Assembly: GCF_021431965.1 (NCBI RefSeq)
Contig: NZ_CP090370.1
Coordinates: 1,798,001 to 1,862,000 of the forward strand
Source: Erythrobacter sp. SDW2
Lineage (GTDB): Bacteria; Pseudomonadota; Alphaproteobacteria; Sphingomonadales; Sphingomonadaceae
Reading direction: 5' to 3'
DNA length: 64,000 nucleotides
Below the pieces are notes generated by a model. It was not told the origin of the DNA. It was given only the letters and a program-made list of their open reading frames with translations, and searched no databases. Of the stretch, positions 27,443 to 35,265 are shown one piece after another. How positions within the stretch are numbered: position 1 is the stretch's first letter; each line of letters opens with the position of its first letter. The translations under genes and the position numbers were made by a program.

Positions 27443-29542
27443 CTACTCCGCGGCGACGATCTCCTCGGCCCGTTCCACCGTTACCGGCGTTCCGTTGAGC
27501 ACGGCATTGCCGGTCAGCCGGTCATAGCGCTCCGGGTCGGTCAAGTCATTGAGCGAGACCCCGGCATGGGCGGCAGCGGTCCTCCAGCTGACTCCTTCGC
27601 GGTGGTGGCCCCAGCCATGCGGCAGGCTGACGACGCCGGGCATGATGTCCTCTGTCACTTCCACCGCGACCTCGACCGCGCCGACCCGGCTCGCGACGGT
27701 GGCGAGATCGCCGTCCGCCAGCCCGCGCTCGGCAGCATCGGTGGGATGGATCATCAGCGTGCAGCGGTCCGGCCCCTTCACCAGCCGCTGCGCATTGTGC
27801 AGCCAACTGTTGTTGGAGCGGACATGGCGGCGACCGATCAGGCTGAGCTGGCCCTCGGCACGTTCGCCAAGGCGGCTGCGGAAGCGCTCCACTTCCTCCG
27901 CCAGATCCTCGGAAAGAACGTTGATCTTGCGGTTGTCGGTCAGCAACCGGTCCTTGAGGCAGGGTTGCAACGGCCCGAGATCGACCCCGTTGGGCTGCGC
28001 CTCGACTTCGGCCAGCGACATGCCCGCTGGCGAAGCGCGGAGCATCGCGTCGAGCCGTTCGCGCGGGGTCTCGAAATTGGGCACCGCCTTGCCGCGCTCG
28101 GCGAAGATCGCCTGCGCCAGTTCGCCCGCGATCTCCCAGTCGGCCTTGGCGCCTTCCTCCATCGGCAGAGTGGCGGGCGAATAGGCCCCGAAATTGCGCA
28201 CCGCGAGCGGGCCGAAGAAGAAGGTGAAGTGATCCTTCTCCAGCGGACCACACGGCGGCAGGATGTAATGCGCGTGGCGGCTCGTCTCGGTGATCTGCAT
28301 GTCCATGCTGACCATCAGTTCGAGATTTGCGAGCGCCTGTTCGGTCCGCTGCCCGTCGGGCGCGGAAAGGACCGGATTGCCCGCGATGACGAACAGCGTG
28401 CGGATGCGCTGGTCGTCCTGGCGGCTGAGCTCATCGGCAAAGGCGATGGTCGGGATCTCGCCCATTACCGAAGGCAGCGGACCGCGCGCGGTCTCGATGG
28501 TCTTGACCCCGCCCCGCCCGACCTGCGCCACGAGGTCGAGCAGCGGCTGCGGGAACATCGCCCCGCCCGCGCGGTCGAGATTGCCGGTGGCGAGGTTGAC
28601 TAGCTGGATCAGCCACTGGTTGAGTGCGCCGAATTCGCACACCGACACACCCATCCGGCCGTAGAGCGCAGCGGGCTGGCCGTTGGCAAGCTCGCTTGCA
28701 AGGCGGCGGATAGTGGCGGCGGGAATGCCGCAATGTGCGGCCAGTTCTTCGAGATCGAAGCTGTCGACCAGCGGCTTGATCTTCGACCAGCTGTCATCGA
28801 CCAGTTCGGCCAGGCCCGGGCGCAGAGCATCGTCATCCGCCAGCACGCATTGCAGCAGGCCGATCAGCAGTGCGGTGTCGGTGCCGGGGATGATCGGATG
28901 CCATTCGTCGGCCACCCGCGCCGTCTCGGTCCGGCGAGGGTCGATTACCACCAGCCTGCCGCCACGCGCCTGCATTTCCTTCACCCGGTTGCGGAAGTCG
29001 GGGACGGTCCACAGGCTACCGTTGGATGCCATCGGATTGCCGCCGACGATCACGATCAGCTGCGAGCGGTCGATATCTGGCACCGCTGCCAGGCTGACAT
29101 GGCCGTAAAGCTGGTACTGCGCATAATGATGCGGGATCTGGTCGAGTGTAGAGGCCGAGAAGGTCCCCCTCGCCCCGACGGCGCGCTGGAGATAGCCCGA
29201 CTGGGTCGAGAGCGCATAATCGTGCGCCCCCGGATTGCCGCGATAGAAGGCGGCGCGGGCACCTTCGTTCTGCAGCGCGACGACCTTCTCCGCGATTTCG
29301 CGGAAGGCGGTGTCCCAGTCGATCTCCTGCCAGCCCGTGGCGGTACGCTTCACCGGGCGGCGCAGACGATCGGGATCGTCCTGCAGATCGGCGATGGCGG
29401 TCGCCTTGGGGCAGATATGCCCGCGGCTCAGCACATGATCTGGATTGCCCTTGATGGAGACGACCTTCCGCCCGTCCAGCTCCACCAGAACCCCACAATT
29501 GGCCTCACAAATGTGGCAGGTGCGGTGATGGATGGTGGTCAT
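27443..29542 (-). CDS. Molybdopterin-dependent oxidoreductase, single-subunit, 4Fe-4S
   Basis: 699-residue member of the DMSO-reductase superfamily. Cysteines 9, 12, 16 and 44 (CHICEANC ... GHICPKA) would hold an N-terminal 4Fe-4S cluster. The molybdopterin domains show [45 protein letters not shown] and a C-terminal dinucleotide-binding fold ([15 protein letters not shown]). No Tat leader is seen, so it is predicted cytoplasmic. No electron-transfer or membrane subunit is adjacent. Formate dehydrogenase- or assimilatory-nitrate-reductase-like relatives exist, but the substrate cannot be read from sequence. The start at 29542 follows GGAGGAGAG. It is divergent from the XRE micro-operon. Confidence 0.87.
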   Translation of the reverse strand: MTTIHHRTCHICEANCGVLVELDGRKVVSIKGNPDHVLSRGHICPKATAIADLQDDPDRLRRPVKRTATGWQEIDWDTAFREIAEKVVALQNEGARAAFYRGNPGAHDYALSTQSGYLQRAVGARGTFSASTLDQIPHHYAQYQLYGHVSLAAVPDIDRSQLIVIVGGNPMASNGSLWTVPDFRNRVKEMQARGGRLVVIDPRRTETARVADEWHPIIPGTDTALLIGLLQCVLADDDALRPGLAELVDDSWSKIKPLVDSFDLEELAAHCGIPAATIRRLASELANGQPAALYGRMGVSVCEFGALNQWLIQLVNLATGNLDRAGGAMFPQPLLDLVAQVGRGGVKTIETARGPLPSVMGEIPTIAFADELSRQDDQRIRTLFVIAGNPVLSAPDGQRTEQALANLELMVSMDMQITETSRHAHYILPPCGPLEKDHFTFFFGPLAVRNFGAYSPATLPMEEGAKADWEIAGELAQAIFAERGKAVPNFETPRERLDAMLRASPAGMSLAEVEAQPNGVDLGPLQPCLKDRLLTDNRKINVLSEDLAEEVERFRSRLGERAEGQLSLIGRRHVRSNNSWLHNAQRLVKGPDRCTLMIHPTDAAERGLADGDLATVASRVGAVEVAVEVTEDIMPGVVSLPHGWGHHREGVSWRTAAAHAGVSLNDLTDPERYDRLTGNAVLNGTPVTVERAEEIVAAE

Positions 29543-29615
29543 GGCGTCTCTCCTCCCAGCGGTGCGTAGCATGCCGAACCGCCCCGCGCCAGCAAGCGGC
29601 GATGTCGTGCAATCT

Positions 29616-29691
29616 TTACCTTTGGTAAGGTATACTTGACATAGTCAGCGAATCAGGACATATAGTCATGCATACCTGACATTTGGTCAGG
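29616..29691. promoter_or_regulatory. Four evenly spaced dyads before the XRE micro-operon
   Basis: Four inverted repeats lie in a row: TTACC-TTT-GGTAA (29616-29628), TGAC-ATA-GTCA (29637-29647), GAC-ATATA-GTC (29657-29667) and CCTGAC-ATTTG-GTCAGG (29675-29691). Their centres are at about 29622, 29642, 29662 and 29683, that is 20, 20 and 21 bp apart, two helical turns. Three share GAC...GTC half-sites. This is the look of a cooperative operator array for a small HTH dimer, here most simply the XRE protein encoded downstream. Confidence 0.7.
29636..29664 (+). promoter_or_regulatory. Sigma70-type promoter candidate of the XRE micro-operon
   Basis: TTGACA (29636-29641), a perfect -35 box, is followed by 17 bp and CATATA (29659-29664). 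The overlapping TATAGT two bases on is an alternative -10. The second dyad overlaps the -35 and the third overlaps the -10, so binding there would block RNA polymerase. Confidence 0.65.
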
Positions 29692-29712
29692 ATCGATTGA
29701 CGGAGACGTAAG

Positions 29713-29859
29713 ATGTTCAAAGCCCTTGTGCCTTTGATTCCCAACCTTTCCCCAGCCCGGAGAGAGGCCGCTGCGCAGGTGCTCGCTTCGACTACATTGT
29801 TTCTGGCGGGATACGGCCTCGCCGGATTGATGTTCGACCTCGCGCGCGCCGTTTCCTGA
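29713..29859 (+). CDS. 48-residue hydrophobic mini-protein
   Basis: Open frame of 48 codons starting MFKALVPLIPNL with GGAG 7 bases upstream of the ATG. The second half (VLASTTLFLAGYGLAGLMFDLARAV) could form one membrane helix. It ends 5 bases before the XRE gene start, so the two are translationally close. I do not recognise a family. Context suggests it is the first member of a three-gene operon with XRE and a four-helix membrane protein. Confidence 0.6.
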   Translation: MFKALVPLIPNLSPARREAAAQVLASTTLFLAGYGLAGLMFDLARAVS

Positions 29860-29864
29860 TCGCC

Positions 29865-30059
29865 ATGAATAACCGCCTCAAAGTCCTGCGTGCCGAGCGT
29901 GACTGGAGTCAGGCCGAACTGGCCGGGCGGCTCGATGTCTCGCGCCAGGCGGTCAATGCGATCGAGACCGGCAAGCATGATCCATCCTTGCCGCTCGCCT
30001 TCCGCATCGCCCGCCTCTTCAACATGCCCATCGAGGAGATATTCCATGACGGACACTGA
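29865..30059 (+). CDS. XRE-family helix-turn-helix regulator
   Basis: 64-residue regulator that is almost only a Cro/CI-type HTH: MNNRLKVLRAERDWSQAELAGRLDVSRQ begins it, the recognition helix is VSRQAVNAIETG, and it ends PIEEIFHDGH. Such minimal XRE proteins are often encoded with a small membrane protein, and they usually repress their own operon. The dyad array at 29616-29691 fits autoregulation. It overlaps the next gene by 14 bases. Confidence 0.88.
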   Translation: MNNRLKVLRAERDWSQAELAGRLDVSRQAVNAIETGKHDPSLPLAFRIARLFNMPIEEIFHDGH

Positions 30060-30471
30060 TACCCTCTCATCCGGTGAGCAGCGGCTGCGTCGGCGCCGGA
30101 ATGCCTGGTGGCGTTATCTCGCCCTCGCTTTCGCTGGTTCGGTCGTCGCCGGATTTGCCAGCGGCTATCTGGCCGGAGCCTATCAGAATGGCACGATCCC
30201 GTTGTGGTTGCCGGTGACGGCCTGCATCGCGGTGATTGTGCTGCTGGGCTGGATGACCCGTGACTACTTCCGCCGGATCGACGAGCTCGACCTGATGGAC
30301 AATCTCTGGGCCCATCTGTTCGGGCTTTATGCCGGCATCAGCCTGTTCGGTGGGTGGTACTTTTTCGCCGATCTGGGCCTGACAGGTTACCCCACGGCCC
30401 CCGCGATCATGCTGGCCATGTTGGTCTTCACCTTCGCCGCCTATGGTCTGCGCAAGCTGGGCCTGCGCTGA
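30046..30471 (+). CDS. Small four-helix membrane protein
   Basis: 141-residue protein with a basic N-terminal segment (RLRRRRNAWWRYL) and four predicted membrane helices, starting near YLALAFAGSVVAGF, LPVTACIAVIVLLGW, HLFGLYAGISLFGGWYFF and APAIMLAMLVFTFAAYGL. It is translated from an ATG inside the XRE gene, preceded by GAGGAG. It resembles uncharacterised membrane proteins paired with XRE regulators. Function unknown. Confidence 0.72.
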   Translation: MTDTDTLSSGEQRLRRRRNAWWRYLALAFAGSVVAGFASGYLAGAYQNGTIPLWLPVTACIAVIVLLGWMTRDYFRRIDELDLMDNLWAHLFGLYAGISLFGGWYFFADLGLTGYPTAPAIMLAMLVFTFAAYGLRKLGLR

Positions 30472-30515
30472 CCCCATTCATTCTCCCTCAACTCGCCTCC
30501 TGTGAAAGGTTCCCC

Positions 30516-31415
30516 ATGATGAAATCCCTCAAGACCACGCTTGCCACTGCTGCCTCCGGCCTCGTCCTGATGCTCGCCGCACCTGCCATGGCGGAAACGC
30601 CTGCGGTCCCGGCCGGTCCGGCGCTGTGGAAGGTCGCGGATGCCGACACCACCATCTATCTGTTCGGCACCGTCCATGTCCTGCCCGACGGCAAGAACTG
30701 GTTCACCCCCACGATCGAGACCGCGCTCGACAGTTCGGACATGCTGGTGACCGAGATTCCGTCGGGCCCCGAGACCGATGCCCGCACGCTGCAACTGGTC
30801 AACGAACTGGGGATGCTCCCCGAAGGCACCACGCTGCGTAGCCTGATGACCGAGGAACAACGCGCCAATTACGAGGCGGCGCTCGGCGGACTGGGTGTGC
30901 CGCCTGAGGCTTTCGACGCCTACGAACCGTGGCTCGCCACCATCAACCTCTCGATCCTGCCGCTGATCCTGCAGGGCTACCAGATCGACAAGGGCGTGGA
31001 GGAAGTGCTGGAAGTAGAAGCGGACAAGGCCATCGAACGCGGCGCTCTGGAAACGATCGAGTTCCAGATGGGCATATTCGACAGCGGTTCGCTGCAGGAC
31101 CAGCTCGCCTATCTCGATACGGCGGCGTCCGATGTCGATAAAGTGACCCCGATGCTCAATGCCATGGTGGACGAATGGATCGAAGGCGATGCCGATGGCC
31201 TGGCCGCGATCATGAACGAGAGCCTCGCGGAAACGCCGGCCATGGCGGAAACCCTGCTCTATAACCGGAATGCCAACTGGGCCGAATGGATCGAGGCCCG
31301 GCTCGAACAGCCCGGCACGGTCTTTGTCGCGGTCGGCGCCGGCCATCTTGCCGGTGAGCGCAGCGTGCAGGACTATCTCGCCCAGCGCGGCATCACGACT
31401 GACCGCGTGCAATGA
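30516..31415 (+). CDS. TraB/GumN-family secreted protein
   Basis: 299-residue protein with a signal peptide (TAASGLVLMLAAPAMAET) and the TraB/GumN fold: LWKVADADTTIYLFGTVHVLPDG at the start and VFVAVGAGHLAGERSVQDYL at the end, where the GxxH motifs are thought to coordinate metal (TIKI-type proteases). Two ATG codons in tandem start it (30516 and 30519), after AAAGG. Its last four bases overlap the next gene, a paralogue. Activity in bacteria is not established. Confidence 0.85.
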   Translation: MMKSLKTTLATAASGLVLMLAAPAMAETPAVPAGPALWKVADADTTIYLFGTVHVLPDGKNWFTPTIETALDSSDMLVTEIPSGPETDARTLQLVNELGMLPEGTTLRSLMTEEQRANYEAALGGLGVPPEAFDAYEPWLATINLSILPLILQGYQIDKGVEEVLEVEADKAIERGALETIEFQMGIFDSGSLQDQLAYLDTAASDVDKVTPMLNAMVDEWIEGDADGLAAIMNESLAETPAMAETLLYNRNANWAEWIEARLEQPGTVFVAVGAGHLAGERSVQDYLAQRGITTDRVQ

Positions 31416-32287
31416 TCGGCAGGACTTTCCTCGCAGGCGCGGCGGCATTGATGCTGGCCGCCTGCGGGGAGGCCCCTCCCCCTCCCCCGGCGGACAATCC
31501 GCTGTTGTGGGAGATTGCCAGTGCCGACGGGCAGGTCGAGGGGTGGCTCTTCGGCACCATCCATGCCCTGCCTGATGGGGTGGTGTGGCAGACGGGAGCG
31601 GTCGATGATGTGATCAACGCCGCCGACTACCTCGTGCTGGAAGTGGCCGACCTGCAGGACAGCAGCGCGATCCAGCAAACCTTTGCCGGACTGGCCCGGT
31701 CGCCCGGCCTGCCATCGCTGGAGTACCGGGTCGATCCGGCACAGCGGCCTGTCTTGGCCAAGCTATCCGACGAAACGCCTTATTCGCCTGAGGAATTCCG
31801 CCAGATCGAGACTTGGGCTGCGGCGTTGATCCTCGCCAATGCCATTCGCACCGACGCCGACCCGACGAACGGAGTCGACCGGGCGTTGCAACGCCTGTTC
31901 GCCGACCGCCGGATCGAGGAATTCGAAGGTGCCGAACGCCAGTTCGCGATTTTCGATGCTCTGGCCGAATCCGACCAGCGGGCGGTGCTCTCCGCCGTAC
32001 TGGAAGAAGCAGGCGGAACCGAACGATCGGGCAGCCCGGCAGCCATCTGGCTGTCAGGCGACATCGCGGCGCTGGAAGCGGAGACCGCGCGTGGCATGCT
32101 GGCGGACCCGGAAGTGGCCGACGCCCTGCTGACCCGGCGCAACCTTGCGTGGATCGGGCAGACGGTCGACCTGCTCGAAGGGCCGCAGCGCCCGCTTATC
32201 GCGGTTGGCGCTGCGCACCTTGTCGGGCCGGAGGGACTCGTTGCCCTGCTCCAGGCGCAGGGCTTCACTGTCCGTCGCCTGCGCTAG
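31412..32287 (+). CDS. TraB/GumN-family lipoprotein
   Basis: 291-residue paralogue of the preceding gene, overlapping it by ATGA. A lipobox (LMLAAC) followed by a Pro-rich linker (GEAPPPPPAD) shows it is lipid-anchored. The family ends are LLWEIASADGQVEGWLFGTIHALPDG and LIAVGAAHLVGPEGLVALL. A soluble secreted copy and a lipoprotein copy in one operon suggest a shared periplasmic role. The GC-rich gap after it holds a GCCCC-TAA-GGGGC hairpin near 32321-32340. Confidence 0.85.
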   Translation: MIGRTFLAGAAALMLAACGEAPPPPPADNPLLWEIASADGQVEGWLFGTIHALPDGVVWQTGAVDDVINAADYLVLEVADLQDSSAIQQTFAGLARSPGLPSLEYRVDPAQRPVLAKLSDETPYSPEEFRQIETWAAALILANAIRTDADPTNGVDRALQRLFADRRIEEFEGAERQFAIFDALAESDQRAVLSAVLEEAGGTERSGSPAAIWLSGDIAALEAETARGMLADPEVADALLTRRNLAWIGQTVDLLEGPQRPLIAVGAAHLVGPEGLVALLQAQGFTVRRLR

Positions 32288-32412
32288 GCGGCGTTATTCC
32301 TTGCATCGTGGGCGCGTTGCCCCTAAGGGGCCGCCCTTCGGACGCCATGGTCATCCCTGGAGGCGTGGCGGATCCGATTTGAACCAAGCAAGCATTTCGA
32401 AAGGTATGTGAC

Positions 32413-33057
32413 ATGAGCGACGCTCTGACCCTGCCGGCCGAAGCGCGCGAACGGGCTGGCAAGGGAGCCTCCCGTGCATTGCGTCGCGATGGCCGTGTAC
32501 CCGCTGTGATCTATGGCGGAAACGAAGAACCCCTGATGATCCACGTCGAAGCCAAGGAGCTGACCCGTCAGCTCAACACCGGCCACTTCATGAACTCGAT
32601 CGTGAACATCGAAATCGGCGGCAAGAGCATCCGCACGCTGCCCAAGGACGTCGCTGTCCATCCTGTGAGCGACCGCCCCGAGCATGCCGACTTCCTGCGC
32701 CTGTCGAAGGACGCCAAGGTCGAAGTGAACGTGCCGGTGGTCTTCATCAACGAAGAGAAGAGCCCGGGCCTGAAGAAGGGCGGCGTGCTCAATATCGTTC
32801 GTCACGAACTCGACCTGATCTGCGATGCCGACAAGATTCCGAGCGAGATCGTCATCGACGTCACGGGCAAGGATGTCGGCGACGCGATCCACATCAGCGA
32901 AGTCTCGCTGCCGGCCGGTTCGGAAAGCGCGATCACCGATCGCGACTTCACCATTGCCACGCTGGTTGCTCCCTCGGCCCTGAAGAAGGCCGAAGGCGCC
33001 GCTGCCGCTGAAGGCGCTGGCGAGGACGCAAACGAAGAAGAAGCTGACGAAGAGTAA
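32413..33057 (+). CDS. rplY: Ribosomal protein bL25 (Ctc/TL5 form)
   Basis: 214-residue long form of bL25, which binds 5S rRNA. The N-terminal L25 domain is [27 protein letters not shown]; the C-terminal TL5/CTC domain follows ([24 protein letters not shown]) with a tail rich in Ala and Glu ending in an acidic EEADEE. AAAGG precedes the ATG. It begins the rplY-pth block; a terminator separates it from pth. Confidence 0.94.
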   Translation: MSDALTLPAEARERAGKGASRALRRDGRVPAVIYGGNEEPLMIHVEAKELTRQLNTGHFMNSIVNIEIGGKSIRTLPKDVAVHPVSDRPEHADFLRLSKDAKVEVNVPVVFINEEKSPGLKKGGVLNIVRHELDLICDADKIPSEIVIDVTGKDVGDAIHISEVSLPAGSESAITDRDFTIATLVAPSALKKAEGAAAAEGAGEDANEEEADEE

Positions 33058-33083
33058 GCTGAAAGCTATCGCAATCACCAAGG

Positions 33084-33119
33084 CGCCGGGCTTCGCGAGA
33101 AGTCCGGCGTTTTGCTTTT
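33084..33119 (+). terminator. Rho-independent terminator after rplY
   Basis: CGCCGGgCTTC pairs with GAAGtCCGGCG around GCGA, followed by TTTTGCTTTT. The stem and T-run are typical. It lies between rplY and pth, so pth is probably also read from its own promoter or by partial readthrough. Confidence 0.85.
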
Positions 33120-33145
33120 CATGGCGAGCGCACTAGAGGACCGGG

Positions 33146-33715
33146 ATGCAGATCTGGACAGGCCTTGGAAATCCCGGACCGGGATATGCGATGCACCGGC
33201 ATAACGTCGGTTTCATGGTGTGCGACGTTATCGCCGACATGTACGATTTCGGCCCGGTGCAGAAGAAGTTCCGGGGCTGGGTCCAGGAGGGGCGGATCGG
33301 GACCGAGAAGATCCTCCTGCTCAAGCCCGCGACCTACATGAACGAGAGCGGCCGCAGCGTCGGCGAGGCCTTGCGCTTCTACAAGCTCGGCATGGAGGAC
33401 CTGACCGTGTTCCACGACGAGCTCGACCTCGCCCCGTTCAAGGTCAAGGTGAAGCGGGGCGGCGGAACGGCTGGCCACAATGGCCTCCGTTCGATCGACC
33501 AGCATCTCGGACCCGATTTCCGCCGCGTGCGCATCGGTATCGGGCATCCCGGACACAAGGAGCGCGTCCACGGCCATGTCCTTGGCAACTACGCCAAGAG
33601 CGAGCTGGACGATCTTGCCGCCATGCTCGGCGGAATAGGCAGCGAAGCCGAATGGCTTGCCAAGGGCGATGATGCCCGTTTCATGAGCGAACTGGCGCTG
33701 CGGTTGCAGGACTAG
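33146..33715 (+). CDS. pth: Peptidyl-tRNA hydrolase
   Basis: 189-residue enzyme recycling peptidyl-tRNA. Active-site features are GLGNPGPGYAMHRHNVGF with the catalytic histidine, PATYMNESG, FHDELDL with the aspartate, and GHNGLRS with the asparagine. The ending is shortened but typical. The rplY-pth-ychF neighbourhood is common in Alphaproteobacteria; here four genes lie between pth and ychF. Confidence 0.95.
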   Translation: MQIWTGLGNPGPGYAMHRHNVGFMVCDVIADMYDFGPVQKKFRGWVQEGRIGTEKILLLKPATYMNESGRSVGEALRFYKLGMEDLTVFHDELDLAPFKVKVKRGGGTAGHNGLRSIDQHLGPDFRRVRIGIGHPGHKERVHGHVLGNYAKSELDDLAAMLGGIGSEAEWLAKGDDARFMSELALRLQD

Positions 33716-33721
33716 CCCGCC

Positions 33722-34237
33722 ATGCATCGGGTCATGATCGTCGGTCCATGCGGTTCGGGCAAGAGCACGCTTTCGTTCGAACTGGCGCGGCGGCTTCGCT
33801 TGCCGCTGATCCATATGGACCAGCTCAACTGGCAACCCGGTTGGGTCGAGAGTCCGGACGACGTCCTGCTGGCCCGGGTCGAAGAGGCGGCTTCCGGCGA
33901 GCGCTGGATCATCGAGGGGAACTATGGCGGGACCATGGCTCCGCGCCTCGCCCGCGCGGATACCGTGATTTACCTCGACTATCCTGTCCCGCTTTGTTTC
34001 TGGCGCATGTTGAAACGGGTCTGGCATTACCGGGGACAGGTGCGTCCCGATATGACCGAGGGTTGCCCCGAGCGGTTCGATCTCGAATTCATGTGGTACC
34101 TCGCCAACTGGAGCCGCGGCCCGCGCCAGCGGACGGAGGCCAAGCTCAGGGGCCAGGAGGCGAAAGTGATCCGCCTGCGACACCCGAAAGCGCTCGAGGC
34201 ATGGCTGGACAGGATACCACTCGCTGGGGCAAGCTAG
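33722..34237 (+). CDS. Small P-loop kinase-like protein (topology-modulation FlaR-like)
   Basis: 171-residue P-loop protein with MIVGPCGSGKSTLSFELA as Walker A, then HMDQLNWQPGW and RWIIEGNYG. This matches the adenylate-kinase-like family often named DNA topology modulation protein FlaR; the name does not prove function. The gene begins 6 bases after pth, so it is probably co-transcribed. No DNA-binding domain is seen. Confidence 0.78.
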   Translation: MHRVMIVGPCGSGKSTLSFELARRLRLPLIHMDQLNWQPGWVESPDDVLLARVEEAASGERWIIEGNYGGTMAPRLARADTVIYLDYPVPLCFWRMLKRVWHYRGQVRPDMTEGCPERFDLEFMWYLANWSRGPRQRTEAKLRGQEAKVIRLRHPKALEAWLDRIPLAGAS

Positions 34238-34259
34238 GTCTTCCAGAGGAGATGTCCCG

Positions 34260-35255
34260 ATGACTGCCATCGACCGCCGTACGCTACTGGCCAGTGCCGC
34301 TGCGACAACCGCCCTCGCCGCCGCGCCTTCACGCAGTATGGCCGAGACGGCTGCGAAGGATCCCGACCTGTCGGGCAAGAGCATCCTCATAACCGGCTGC
34401 TCATCGGGCTTCGGCAGGCTGGGCGCGGAGCACTATGCCCGGCTCGGCGCGCGCGTCTTCGCCACCATGCGCAATTTGCCGAGACCGGAGGCGGAGGAAT
34501 TGCGCCAACTGGCGGGCGACGAAAAGCTCGACCTGCATGTTCTGCAGATCGACGTCCTCTCCGACAAGGAATGCGAAGCCGGCGTCTCGCGCGCGGAAAG
34601 CATCAACGGCGGCCCGCTGGACGTGTTGGTGAACAACGCCGGCATCGGCATTTCCGGCCCGGTTGAGGTCCAGGACATGGAGGCGACGAAGCTTGCCTTC
34701 GACACCAATGTGTTCGGCTGCCACCGGATGGCCCGCGCTGTCCTGCCCGGCATGCGGACGAAGAAGAGCGGGCAGATCTTCCAGATCTCGAGCCAGCTCG
34801 GACGGGTTATCGTTCCCTATGGCGGCCATTACTCGGCCACCAAGTTCGCGCTGGAGGCGATGGGCGAGCAGCTCGCCTACGAGCTGGTGCCGCACAATAT
34901 CGAGGTCACCATCATCGAGCCGGGCGGTTATCCGACCGAGGTCTGGGTCAATCGCAATATCTATACCGGCGCACTCAAGGAACGCGCCGACGACAGGCAC
35001 ACCGACGGGTATGCCCAGGTGGTGGCGCGGATGGGTACCGAGGATGGCTCAGGTCGCACAGCCGATCCGATGGATGTACCGCGCGCCATTGCCCGGACCA
35101 TTGCCATGCCTGCCGGAAGCCGCCCTCTCCGCCTGCCCGTCAGCGGGGGTGCGATCCCGCAGACGCGGATCAACGAAGTCACAGCCGAAACCCAGGTGCA
35201 GTGGCTGGGCAACAGCGGCATCGGCCCGATGATCCGGGCGGTCCACGACGCCTGA
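34260..35255 (+). CDS. Short-chain dehydrogenase/reductase with a Tat-type leader
   Basis: 331-residue classical SDR. The cofactor loop is TGCSSGFG, NNAGIG follows, and the catalytic site is ISSQLG then YSATK. Ahead of it are about 35 residues beginning MTAIDRRTLLASAAATTALAAAP, a twin-arginine leader with the DRRTLL core and an Ala-rich h-region. This implies folded export to the periplasm with bound NAD(P), unusual for an SDR. Start context is GAGGAG. The substrate is unknown. It is convergent with the metalloprotease. Confidence 0.85.
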   Translation: MTAIDRRTLLASAAATTALAAAPSRSMAETAAKDPDLSGKSILITGCSSGFGRLGAEHYARLGARVFATMRNLPRPEAEELRQLAGDEKLDLHVLQIDVLSDKECEAGVSRAESINGGPLDVLVNNAGIGISGPVEVQDMEATKLAFDTNVFGCHRMARAVLPGMRTKKSGQIFQISSQLGRVIVPYGGHYSATKFALEAMGEQLAYELVPHNIEVTIIEPGGYPTEVWVNRNIYTGALKERADDRHTDGYAQVVARMGTEDGSGRTADPMDVPRAIARTIAMPAGSRPLRLPVSGGAIPQTRINEVTAETQVQWLGNSGIGPMIRAVHDA

Positions 35256-35265
35256 CCCGACCACG

